Source: Planctomycetaceae bacterium (GTDB taxonomy: Bacteria > Planctomycetota > Planctomycetia > Pirellulales > Pirellulaceae). Taken from it: a DNA stretch of 64,000 nt. The stretch covers positions 1 to 64,000 of the forward strand of contig RECD01000135.1 in NCBI GenBank assembly GCA_007694185.1, read 5' to 3'. A program made the translations under genes and the position numbers. The notes beneath the pieces were generated by a model, which saw only the letters and a list, made by a program, of their open reading frames with translations, searched no databases and was not told where the DNA came from. Numbering within the stretch: the stretch's first letter is position 1; each line of letters starts with the position of its first letter. Positions 19,593 to 27,671 of the stretch are shown one piece after another.

Positions 19593-21998
19593 ATGATGGT
19601 CCAAACAACGGCGGTATTCATCAACTACCTGCGGGCTTGGGGGGTTCGTTGGCTGGCCTGTTGCCAACTCGCTTGCTTCGTCACCCAGCCGTTGGCAGCT
19701 CAGACACCGCCGACGGCGACAACGCATCCACAGCCAGTCGGGACCGCACCGCTTGAGCTTACCGGAGACATCGCATCGCAGATGATCGACGGCATCGATC
19801 GTTTCCTGTTGGGGCAGTGGGAAACCGCCGAGACGGATCGCGAAGCGGCGTGGGATCTCGACTGCACCTCCGAGAAATCACTGGCGTTGTCACTGGAGGC
19901 TCATCGGCAACGGCTAGCGGCCACACTGGGAGTGGTCGATGCTCGCTTGCCGATGTCACATCCGGAAACGGTAACCACCGTGGCCACCGAGCAGGTTGCC
20001 CAAGCCGCTTCGGGTGACGACCAGGATGGCAACTTGGACATCCTGGCGATCCGCTGGCCGGTGCTGGGCGACCCTGCCCCACAGCGGCAGGGGTTACCGT
20101 CTTTGTGGGGCGAAGGCCTGCTGCTGATGCCGCGTGGCCGGCCCCCGGTCGCGAACGTGATCGTGCTGGGCGACGCGGACCAAACGCCGGAAGAATTGGC
20201 CGGCTTGACCGAGGACGCACCGGACGGTTGGCAACTCGCAACCCGCCTGGCCGCGGCAGGTTGCCGGGTGGTGATCCCCGATCTCGTCAGCCGCCATCGT
20301 GAACCGCGAAACGGGCGTGCGAATCTGACCGACCGCGAATACCTCCACCGTCCCGCTTTTGAACTCGGTCGCACACTCGCCGGCTACGAGGTGCAGATGA
20401 CGTTGGCGTTGGTCGATTGGATGTCGTCCACCGAATCGCCGCTGCCGATCGGGATGTTCGGTTACGGCGAAGGCGGGCTACTGGCGTTAGTGGGCGGCGG
20501 TCTCGATACGCGAATCGGTTCGGTGGTGGTCAGCGGTTTCTTCGGGCCGCGGAACGAATCTTGGCGGGAGCCGATGGAGCGACAATTCTTCGGCCTCTTT
20601 CGCGATTTTGGCGCATCCGAGTTGGCCCTGTTGATGGCGGGGCGACGGCTGCTGATCGAAACCTCGCGGGGCCCCGAGTTGAAATTGGCCGGCGAAGGCG
20701 GCACCCCTGCGGAACTCCGATCGCCAACCCCGGACGACGCCGAAAAATGCCTTGAACAAGCCCGCCAACGGCTCGCAGGCGGCGAGGTTTCCGCGGCGAG
20801 CCGATTCCACCTCATCCGCCCCGACGACGGGCAATTCGGCACGGCCGAGGCGGCCACCTGGCTGCTACGCGGGTTCGACCTTCCTCCTATCGATGTGGCC
20901 GAATCGACTCCACGTCCGGTGGCGGTCGCGCGGCGCGGCGAGGCCCGGCCTCGAGCCCATCGCAGGGTTCAAGAAATCGATCGTCACAACCAGTTGATAC
21001 TCGAGCACAGCCCGGCGGCTCGAGAGCGATTCCTGTCGCGGCTGGATCGATCGTCAATGGAAGCATACGAGGCTTCGGTCGAAGCCTATCGCGCCATCTT
21101 TCGCGACGAGGTCATCGGACACTTCGACATCCCCGCTGCCCCACCGCGACCGCGATCTCGCCAAACCTGGCAGACGGACAAGTGGACCGGGCACGAGGTC
21201 GTGCTGGACGTCTTTCCCGACGTGATCGCCTACGGGGTGTTGCTGCTGCCCAACGACCTTCGCCCCGGCGAGCGACGGCCGGTGGTCGTCTGCCAACACG
21301 GCTTGGAGGGACGGCCGGTCGACGTCTTCCAAGGGGACCACCCCGCCTATCACGACTTCGCTGCCAAGCTTTGTGAAAACGGGCTGATCGTTTTCGCACC
21401 CCAAAACCCGTATCTGTTTCAGGACCGCTTCCGCACCTTGCAGCGAAAGGCTCAACCGCTGGGCAAAACACTATTTTCGGTCATCGTCCCGCAGCACCAG
21501 GCGATCGTCGACTGGCTCAGCGACCAACCCTTTGTCGATCCGGATCGGATCGCCTTCTACGGCCTGAGCTACGGTGGCAAGACGGCCATGCGGGTACCGG
21601 CCTTGGTGACCGACTATTGCCTTTCGATCTGTTCCGCAGATTTCAACGAGTGGGTGCTCAAGAACGCCAGCACCCGGCACAACTTCAGCTACGTCTGGAC
21701 GGGGGAATACGAGATCTTCGAGTGGGATCTCGGAAGCAGGTTCAATTACGCGGAGATGGCCGCCTTGATTTGCCCACGCCCGTTCATGGTCGAACGAGGA
21801 CACTTCGACGGCGTGGGCGAAGATCACTGGGTCGCCCATGAGTACGCCAAGATCCGCTACCTCTACGCGGCCAAGCTGGGGATTCCAGAACGAACCGAGA
21901 TCGAGTGGTTCGTCGGCCCTCACACGATCCATGGCCAAGGCACGTTCCGGTTCCTCAGTCGACACCTGGATTGGCCGATCCGGCCGATGGGCGAATAG
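19593..21998 (+). CDS. Secreted tandem alpha/beta-hydrolase (acetyl-xylan-esterase/dienelactone-hydrolase-like)
   Basis: 801 residues with a signal sequence ending near FVTQPLAAQ. Two alpha/beta-hydrolase units can be recognised. In the first (about residues 60-440) the nucleophile elbow reads MFGYGEGGLLAL near 287, with glycine where serine is expected, so this half may be inactive. The second (about 450-795) has a normal elbow FYGLSYGGKTAM near 655, an acidic candidate in PRPFMVERGHFD, and a terminal histidine in GPHTIHGQGTF. HDFAAKLCENGLIVFAPQNP is typical of the acetyl-xylan-esterase-like branch. It is a single transcription unit, divergent from DUF1501. Substrate unknown; an ester on a polysaccharide is a reasonable guess. 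Confidence 0.82.
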   Translation: MMVQTTAVFINYLRAWGVRWLACCQLACFVTQPLAAQTPPTATTHPQPVGTAPLELTGDIASQMIDGIDRFLLGQWETAETDREAAWDLDCTSEKSLALSLEAHRQRLAATLGVVDARLPMSHPETVTTVATEQVAQAASGDDQDGNLDILAIRWPVLGDPAPQRQGLPSLWGEGLLLMPRGRPPVANVIVLGDADQTPEELAGLTEDAPDGWQLATRLAAAGCRVVIPDLVSRHREPRNGRANLTDREYLHRPAFELGRTLAGYEVQMTLALVDWMSSTESPLPIGMFGYGEGGLLALVGGGLDTRIGSVVVSGFFGPRNESWREPMERQFFGLFRDFGASELALLMAGRRLLIETSRGPELKLAGEGGTPAELRSPTPDDAEKCLEQARQRLAGGEVSAASRFHLIRPDDGQFGTAEAATWLLRGFDLPPIDVAESTPRPVAVARRGEARPRAHRRVQEIDRHNQLILEHSPAARERFLSRLDRSSMEAYEASVEAYRAIFRDEVIGHFDIPAAPPRPRSRQTWQTDKWTGHEVVLDVFPDVIAYGVLLLPNDLRPGERRPVVVCQHGLEGRPVDVFQGDHPAYHDFAAKLCENGLIVFAPQNPYLFQDRFRTLQRKAQPLGKTLFSVIVPQHQAIVDWLSDQPFVDPDRIAFYGLSYGGKTAMRVPALVTDYCLSICSADFNEWVLKNASTRHNFSYVWTGEYEIFEWDLGSRFNYAEMAALICPRPFMVERGHFDGVGEDHWVAHEYAKIRYLYAAKLGIPERTEIEWFVGPHTIHGQGTFRFLSRHLDWPIRPMGE

Positions 21999-22027
21999 TT
22001 CGCGAACCGCCCACAAACTGAAGCGAG

Positions 22028-22915
22028 TCAGCTTCCCCAGTGCTGTGCGATTTTTCCCCGGAGGAATTTGACGCTGCGACCGAGTTGGTCGATCCCGTCG
22101 ACGCCGTCCTCGATGCTGATCCAGCCATCAAACCCGACTCCGTGAAGCACGCCGAAGATGGCGTCGTAGTCGTTCAGCCCCTTACCGATTTCGCCATGCC
22201 GCAGTCGCTTCGCATAGCCGGCCGCTCCGCCCTCCTCCCGCCGCAAGTCCTCCAGGGTGCCTTCGATCAGGTAACGATCGCTGGCATGCATCGTGACGAC
22301 ACGATGTGCGACGCGCCGCAACAACTCCAGCGGATCGTCACCGGCCAGGTAGGCGTTGCTGGGATCGTAGTTGACCCCGAAGGCAGGGTGCTCGATCGCC
22401 GCGACCAAATCGCAGAAGACGTCCATCTTTTGGGCGAACTCGGGATACTCCCAGAAATCGTCTTTGTAATGGTTCTCGATGATCAGAGTCACGCCACGTT
22501 CGACGGCATGGGGGAGGCATTCGCGGATGCAATCGGCCGCCAAACGGATCCCCTCGGGGATCGTCAACTCCGGTCGCCGCTGACCGCTGAGCACCCGACA
22601 GTAACCGCCACCCAAAGCATGGGTCAGGTCGATCCAACGTCGCTGTTGGTCGACCTGGGCGGCACGAAACCGGGCATCGGGATGAGTGAAGTCGGGTGAA
22701 CAGCAAAGCATCGGGATCGTCATCCCACGGTCCTCGACTTGCTTGCGAAACCCCGGCCAGCGAGCCTCGTCGGCTAATTCCAAAAAGCCGGCGTAGAATT
22801 CCAGTCCGTCGATACCGAGCGTGTCCGCCAGGTCGAACCATTGGGCCAGGGTCATCGAGCCATCCTTGCAGAGGGCTTGCATGTAGGCCTTGGGGAAAGC
22901 GGCAATCTTGGGCAT
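22028..22915 (-). CDS. Sugar phosphate isomerase/epimerase (xylose-isomerase-like TIM barrel)
   Basis: Cytoplasmic TIM-barrel protein of 295 residues from the MPKIAAFP start; another ATG 12 nt upstream is possible, but GGAATGG is better placed for the inner one. Family features are DGLEFYAGFLEL, the metal/base segment LIIENHYKDDFWEYP, FGVNYDPSNAYLAGDDP and the final GFDGWISIEDGVDG. These match the AP-endonuclease-2-like isomerase fold that includes hydroxypyruvate isomerase, tagatose epimerase and UlaE. It lies about 124 bp downstream of the alcohol dehydrogenase in the same direction, and so probably acts with it and the HPS-like protein on a sugar or polyol. Confidence 0.88.
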   Translation of the reverse strand: MPKIAAFPKAYMQALCKDGSMTLAQWFDLADTLGIDGLEFYAGFLELADEARWPGFRKQVEDRGMTIPMLCCSPDFTHPDARFRAAQVDQQRRWIDLTHALGGGYCRVLSGQRRPELTIPEGIRLAADCIRECLPHAVERGVTLIIENHYKDDFWEYPEFAQKMDVFCDLVAAIEHPAFGVNYDPSNAYLAGDDPLELLRRVAHRVVTMHASDRYLIEGTLEDLRREEGGAAGYAKRLRHGEIGKGLNDYDAIFGVLHGVGFDGWISIEDGVDGIDQLGRSVKFLRGKIAQHWGS

Positions 22916-23039
22916 GACGAAGACCATTCCGACGGATGATGAGACACGAAAGGGTTGCCGAGCGATCAGCGAATCTGACGCAGAACGCGGTGGCTGGCTA
23001 CGCAGGCCGCATGGCCAGAGGACGCCTGGCGGGCGCCGA

Positions 23040-24092
23040 TCAGATCGGGGTCAACACGGCTTTGACTACCTCACCATGATGCATTTTTTCGAACGCTTCG
23101 TGCCATTGATCGAGCGGCCAAACCCCGCCGATGATCGGCCGAACGTCGAGTCTGCCCGAAGCCAGCAACGCGAGCACGCGTTCCCAAATCGCCCAGTGAT
23201 GGCTGAAGCTGCCTTGCAGGGTCACGTTCTTCTGAACCAACGGATCGAGATTGAATCCCAGGGGCTGCGGCCCCCAACCGACCTTGCTGATCCAGCCCGC
23301 GGGTCGAACCACATCGAGGGCGATTCGGAGCGTGATGCTGGCCCCGGCCGCGTCGATGACCCCGTCGCAACCGAGCCCGTCGCGGCTACGAGCCCAGTCG
23401 GAGGGATCGCCGATGATCGGTTCACAACCGTATTGAACGCCGATTTCGAGCCGCTTGCGGTCGGCCTCCAGACCGACCAAGGCCACCTCCGCACCGCACA
23501 GCCGCGCCATCGCCGCACACAAGATCCCGATCGTCCCCGGACCGAGCACGACGACCCGATCCCCCGGTTCGATCCGCGCGTTCTTGACCACCGCGTTGTA
23601 GGCAACGCAGCAGGGCTCGCTCAGACAAGCGTGTTCCAGCGGCAAGCCTTCGGGGATGGCGTGCAGAATCCGAGCGGGAACCCTGACGTATTTGGTCATC
23701 GCCCCGTCAACGCCGTAGCCAAATCCCTTGCGGGTGGGATCGAGGTTGTAAAGCCCACGCCGCGACATCGGGTTAGCCGAATCGATGACCGCAGCCGTTT
23801 CGCTAACCACCCGATCCCCCGGAGCCCAACCCCGCACGTCCGCACCGGTCTCGACAATTTTGCCGCCGAACTCATGCCCCAGCACGACCGGATAGTTGAC
23901 CGGCCAAGAATGGTCCGCGGTCCATTGATGCAAATCGCTGCCGCAGACACCGACATTGGCGACCTCCAACAGCACGTCGGTGGGCCCGATCTCGGGACGG
24001 GCGATTTCCCGCAATTCGACCGACCCCTTTTGGGGAGCAAAGTTGACAACCGCGGGTGAAGCGGCCGGGAGCGATGTCAGCGATACGGTCAT
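23040..24092 (-). CDS. Zinc-type alcohol/polyol dehydrogenase (MDR family)
   Basis: 350-residue medium-chain dehydrogenase. Catalytic-zinc ligands are visible as VGVCGSDLHQW (Cys50) and GHEFGGKIVETG (His73, Glu74). The NAD(P)-binding Rossmann motif is VVVLGPGTIGILCAAMAR. The structural-zinc lobe (about residues 100-122), normally holding four cysteines, contains none (ETAAVIDSANPMSR onward). Its ATG overlaps the stop of the HPS-like gene as TGATG, so the two are translationally coupled. It probably oxidises a sugar alcohol, aldonate or similar substrate for this operon. Confidence 0.92.
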   Translation of the reverse strand: MTVSLTSLPAASPAVVNFAPQKGSVELREIARPEIGPTDVLLEVANVGVCGSDLHQWTADHSWPVNYPVVLGHEFGGKIVETGADVRGWAPGDRVVSETAAVIDSANPMSRRGLYNLDPTRKGFGYGVDGAMTKYVRVPARILHAIPEGLPLEHACLSEPCCVAYNAVVKNARIEPGDRVVVLGPGTIGILCAAMARLCGAEVALVGLEADRKRLEIGVQYGCEPIIGDPSDWARSRDGLGCDGVIDAAGASITLRIALDVVRPAGWISKVGWGPQPLGFNLDPLVQKNVTLQGSFSHHWAIWERVLALLASGRLDVRPIIGGVWPLDQWHEAFEKMHHGEVVKAVLTPI

Positions 24093-24826
24093 CAGACGGT
24101 TCCTGTTACGGATTGGGCATGCACGGCGTCACAGATCAGTCGAAGCGAAGTCTCCAGATCGCCATCGGCCGTCTTGAAGGCGTCGGCATCGATCGTCAAC
24201 GGTGCGCCCAACACAACCAACGGGGCGCCGTGTGCCGGACAGGCGATGGCCTGTTCCAGCGACAGGCCGCCGACGGCTTGCACCGGAACCTTGACCGCCG
24301 CGACGACCTGACGGAGTTGATCGAGCGGGCTCGGCATCCGCTGACCGCGGGCGGCGATGCCCCGCCGCTCGTCGTAGCCGATGTGGTGGATCACAAAGTC
24401 ACAGCCGAGGTCCTCCAACAATTTCGCGCCGGCGACCATATCGGGACACCCCAAATTGTCACCCATCACCTTGACCCCGAAATCCCGTCCGGCCTTGACG
24501 ACGCAGCGGATCGTCTCCTCGTGGGCCCGCGCCATCACGACGACATGGGTCGCCCCGGCACGCGCCATCATTTCGGCTTCGAGATAACCACCGTCCATCG
24601 TTTTCAAATCGGCCACGATCGGCACGTTGGGAAACTCGCTACGGAGCGCCCGCACGCCGTGCAGGCCCTCGGCCAGGATCAGTGGGGTTCCGGCCTCCAA
24701 CCAATCGACCCCCGCTCGCATCGCCATTCGGGCGGTCTCGATGGCCTCGTTCAGATCGATCACGTCGAGCGAAATCTGCACGATGGGCTGGAGCGCGGCC
24801 GAGGGATTCGAGTCAGCGGGCTTCAT
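24092..24826 (-). CDS. 3-Hexulose-6-phosphate synthase-like protein (OMP decarboxylase suprafamily)
   Basis: 244 residues from the MKPADSN start; the longer frame upstream has no family similarity, and GAGAAG lies 5 nt before this ATG. The suprafamily signature ADLKTMDGGY (DxKxxD) is intact, preceded by DWLEAGTPLILAEGL. In the later strand HHIGYDERR resembles the HTGYD of hexulose-phosphate synthases more than the HRSRD of ketogulonate-6-phosphate decarboxylases, and VQAVGGL is the phosphate-binding strand. HPS condenses ribulose-5-phosphate with formaldehyde. No 6-phospho-3-hexuloisomerase gene is adjacent, so another aldolase or decarboxylase role is possible. It is the first gene of a three-gene operon. 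Confidence 0.85.
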   Translation of the reverse strand: MKPADSNPSAALQPIVQISLDVIDLNEAIETARMAMRAGVDWLEAGTPLILAEGLHGVRALRSEFPNVPIVADLKTMDGGYLEAEMMARAGATHVVVMARAHEETIRCVVKAGRDFGVKVMGDNLGCPDMVAGAKLLEDLGCDFVIHHIGYDERRGIAARGQRMPSPLDQLRQVVAAVKVPVQAVGGLSLEQAIACPAHGAPLVVLGAPLTIDADAFKTADGDLETSLRLICDAVHAQSVTGTV

Positions 24827-25133
24827 GGGACTTCTCGGAGGGGAGGGATAAGTGGCCTGGATTTTAGCGAAAAGGACCGATGCCGCCATTCCCCGCGACT
24901 TGACACTTTTTGTGTGACTCGGACCGACCGATGCATTCGCCCCCACCGCCGGCACACCCGCACGGATCGATCGAGATATTGAGTGATTCGGACACCCGGC
25001 TTCGAATCATCGGCCATCCTTGTTCGTCGCCCGAGCTCAATTCGGTCGTCACGGGTGCCCCGGCTCTGTCGAGACCGCCGGCCTGTCACCCGCTTCATCA
25101 GCTTTCCCAATCTCAGCCTGGAGCCTTCACAGG
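24827..25133. other. Divergent intergenic region
   Basis: 307 bp between the start of the HPS-like gene and that of the small secreted protein. TTGACA at 24900-24905 is a perfect -35-like hexamer on the plus strand, but no good -10 follows at normal spacing. On the minus strand TAAAAT (24861-24866) is -10-like, 35 bp before the HPS-like start. No reading frame looks real. Confidence 0.35.
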
Positions 25134-25514
25134 ATGTTGAAATTCTTGATCCCCTGCTTCGTCGCCCTCTACGCGGTGTCACCCGCCTTCTCGTTCGACG
25201 GTCCCTCGATCAACGCGGCAGACCGATTGTCGGAGGTGACCGCGACCCCTGATTCCTTGATTCTGGCCGAACAACCAGAAGACGCGATCGATCACGCCGT
25301 CTCGGGCGAAGCGGATTGGCCCGCCGCAGTCATCTTCTCCACGACCGCCGACGCACCGCACGCGATCCACCCCGTCACCCAACCGACGCAGACGGCCCGT
25401 CCGGCGCGATCGGTTTCGAACTCCCAACGAAACTCCGGGGGAGTTTTCAGCAACATGATGGAACTGGAGCGACGAAAGAACACTTGGTTGAAGCGTACGT
25501 TCCTCGGTCGATAG
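25134..25514 (+). CDS. Small secreted protein with basic C-terminal motif, unknown function
   Basis: 126 residues from the ATG at 25134, chosen because it begins a clear signal peptide (MLKFLIPCFVALYAVSPAFS) with GGAG about 10 nt upstream. The mature middle is acidic then Thr/Pro-rich, low in complexity and probably disordered. The end is a compact charged segment, MMELERRKNTWLKRTFLGR, the only part with helix-like character. I do not recognise a family. The conserved-looking tail and signal peptide argue that it is real and exported. It lies alone between a promoter region and a structured non-coding block. Confidence 0.7.
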   Translation: MLKFLIPCFVALYAVSPAFSFDGPSINAADRLSEVTATPDSLILAEQPEDAIDHAVSGEADWPAAVIFSTTADAPHAIHPVTQPTQTARPARSVSNSQRNSGGVFSNMMELERRKNTWLKRTFLGR

Positions 25515-25516
25515 GA

Positions 25517-25710
25517 CAGGCATTCCGCCTGCCGGACCGCCGTTCCTGGGTGCATCCCATCTTGAGCCATCGATCCCACCCCCAGGAACCGGCGAATCGC
25601 AGGGCTTGAGACCGTCACTCGGCCCGCTCCTGCTCTTCACCCGTGAAGGGCAATCGACGTTCTCAAGCCCGGGTGCGGGGATTAGGTTGGCCCCGCGCCG
25701 ACCTACCCGG
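25517..25710 (+). ncRNA. Candidate structured RNA or leader: run of five helices
   Basis: Non-coding block between the small secreted protein and the metallophosphoesterase gene. Stems seen: CAGGC/GCCTG (25517-25521, 25527-25531); GTTCCTGGG/CCCAGGAAC (25542-25550, 25581-25589); GGGCTTGAGA/TCTCAAGCCC (25602-25611, 25661-25670), which encloses TGCTCTTCA/TGAAGGGCA with a CCCG tetraloop (25631-25639, 25644-25652, one G-U); and TAGGTTGGC/GCCGACCTA with a 5 nt loop (25683-25691, 25697-25705, one G-U). The last competes with GGTGCGGGG/CCCCGCGCC (25672-25680, 25691-25699). Mutually exclusive stems upstream of a gene suggest a cis-regulatory leader, but orientation and expression are inferred. The rest of the spacer to 25860 holds one short hairpin (25772-25784) and nothing else I can name. 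Confidence 0.35.
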
Positions 25711-25860
25711 ATACCGGCCGGGATTCATTTGGCCAGGCGTCTGCAAACCTTCATCCCTTCCACACGCTTTCCGAAGCTGCTTCGATTATGGTTGGGTGGT
25801 CAGGGGGCAAGCCGTTGATCGCCTCCCGCTTACCAAGCCTGTTATCGAAAGTCCGACCCC

Positions 25861-27582
25861 ATGAAACGTTTCGCTCCCGCCACGATATCGATCGTGTTGA
25901 CGATCCTCCTGCTCCCACAAGCGATCGGTCATGAGGGCCATGGCCCTCACAAGCACCCGCCACGCCGTCCACCCCTCGACGGTCAGCCAAATGGGCTCGC
26001 CCCGGCGGCACCCGCGACGAAGATCGCGACCGCATTGGCGACCACGCAAGCCGGCGAAACGGCCCAAGCGGCGACGGACGAACCGCAACTGGCCCGCGGG
26101 TTCGTCTTCGAAGACACGAACGGCAATGGGCGACGCGACGAAGGTGAACCCGGCCTGCCGGGGATGCGGGTCAGCAACGGTCGCGACATCGTACGGACGG
26201 ATGCCGATGGCGCTTACCAGATCGCCGTGGACGACGACACGATCGTCTTCGTCATCAAGCCCAGGGACTTCATGACCCCGGTCGACGAGCAGCAATTGCC
26301 GCGGTTTTACTACATCCACAAGCCTGCCGGTTCGCCACCCGACTTCAAGTTTGCCGGTGTCGCCCCAACCGGCCCGTTGCCCGAGTCGATCGACTTTCCG
26401 CTCGTGCGTCGTCCCGAACCGGACCGATTTCGTGCGTTGATCTTCGGCGACACCCAGTCTCGGAACGTGACAGAGGTCGCATACATGGCGCACGACGTGA
26501 TCGAACAGGTGATCGCCGAAGGGGCTCATGACGCCGCTTTCGGCGTGACCTTGGGGGACATCGTGTTCGACGACCTGGATGTGATGGAACCGCACAACCA
26601 GGCGATCGCGATGATCGGTATCCCCTGGTACAACGTCATCGGCAATCATGATTTGAATTTCGACGCCGCCGACGACCGGCATAGCGACGAAACGTTCGAA
26701 CGGGTCTACGGACCGGCCTACTATTCTTTCGACCACGGGCCGACTCACTTCATGGTGCTGGACGACGTCACCTGGGTCGGGCCGACCGATGGGCGTCCGG
26801 GGCGTTATTTCGGCGGCTTGGGTGAACGCCAGATGGAGTTCATTCGGAACGACCTGGCGCTGCTACCGCCGGATCAACTGGTCGTGTTGATGATGCACAT
26901 CCCGCTGACCGATGTGCAGGACCGTCAGGAACTGTATCGCTTGATCGAACAGCGCCCTGCGACGGTCTCGCTGTCGGCCCACACCCACTACATGGAACAC
27001 CGCTTCATCGGCGAAGAGGACGATTGGAAGGGCCCCGAACGGCATCACCACGTGATCAACGTCACCGTCTGCGGCAGTTGGTGGCGCGGTCGCAAGGACG
27101 AGCGAGGCATCCCGCACGCGACAATGAGCGACGGCGGTCCGAACGGGTACTCGATCATGGAGTTCGACGGGTCGCAGTACTCGCTGGAATTCCGTGCTGC
27201 CAGCCGACCCGCTGACTACCAAATGAACATCTACGCTCCCGAATCGATCTCTCGGGCGGAATCCGTGACGACGGTCGTGATGGCGAACGTCTTTGCCGGC
27301 TCCGAAAAAACTCAGGTCGAAATGCGACTCGGCGAGGATTCCCCATGGTCTCCCATGGAACCGACCCGAATCGCCGATCCGGCGTTTGTGGCCGAAGTGG
27401 CCCGTGAATTGGCACTCGAAAATCGGAACTGGACGGAACTGCCCAAACCTCACCCGACGCCGCACATCTGGCGCGGCATGCTGCCCGCGGCGACGAAGGT
27501 CGGCACCCAGCTGATCGAGATCCGCGCCACGAACCCGAACGGCCAGGTGCATCTCGGCCGCAGGCTGATCCGCATCGAGTGA
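25861..27582 (+). CDS. Secreted calcineurin-like metallophosphoesterase with N-terminal Ig-like and C-terminal beta domains
   Basis: 573 residues. A signal peptide (to LLLPQAIG) is followed by a His-rich stretch (HEGHGPHKH) that could bind metal. Residues about 80-140 form an SdrD-B/MetallophosN-type domain (RGFVFEDTNGNGRRDEGEPG, then VRTDADGAYQI). The phosphoesterase core follows: LIFGDTQSR, TLGDIVFDD, NVIGNHDLNFD, LMMHIPL and LSAHTHYMEHRF, giving the full set of metal ligands. The C-terminal ~150 residues are a MetallophosC-like beta domain. The substrate is probably an extracellular phosphoester. Its 5' region contains the structured block described separately. Confidence 0.93.
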   Translation: MKRFAPATISIVLTILLLPQAIGHEGHGPHKHPPRRPPLDGQPNGLAPAAPATKIATALATTQAGETAQAATDEPQLARGFVFEDTNGNGRRDEGEPGLPGMRVSNGRDIVRTDADGAYQIAVDDDTIVFVIKPRDFMTPVDEQQLPRFYYIHKPAGSPPDFKFAGVAPTGPLPESIDFPLVRRPEPDRFRALIFGDTQSRNVTEVAYMAHDVIEQVIAEGAHDAAFGVTLGDIVFDDLDVMEPHNQAIAMIGIPWYNVIGNHDLNFDAADDRHSDETFERVYGPAYYSFDHGPTHFMVLDDVTWVGPTDGRPGRYFGGLGERQMEFIRNDLALLPPDQLVVLMMHIPLTDVQDRQELYRLIEQRPATVSLSAHTHYMEHRFIGEEDDWKGPERHHHVINVTVCGSWWRGRKDERGIPHATMSDGGPNGYSIMEFDGSQYSLEFRAASRPADYQMNIYAPESISRAESVTTVVMANVFAGSEKTQVEMRLGEDSPWSPMEPTRIADPAFVAEVARELALENRNWTELPKPHPTPHIWRGMLPAATKVGTQLIEIRATNPNGQVHLGRRLIRIE

Positions 27583-27637
27583 ACGGGCAGCACGGACCTT
27601 TGTTGGCTCGCTCCCTCGGGAGCGCAGCGGACTCATC

Positions 27638-27671
27638 GGTCAGGCTACCGGGCCCCCGCCCGGGCCTGACC
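27638..27671. terminator. 14 bp hairpin between convergent genes
   Basis: GGTCAGGC (27638-27645) pairs with GCCTGACC (27664-27671) and CCGGGC (27648-27653) with GCCCGG (27658-27663), around a CCCC loop and a 2 nt TA bulge. The bulge holds most of the stop codon of the minus-strand hydrolase. A second 6 bp stem with a CTCG loop is at 27609-27624. There is no T-run, so termination by this structure is an inference from its strength and convergent position. Confidence 0.55.
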
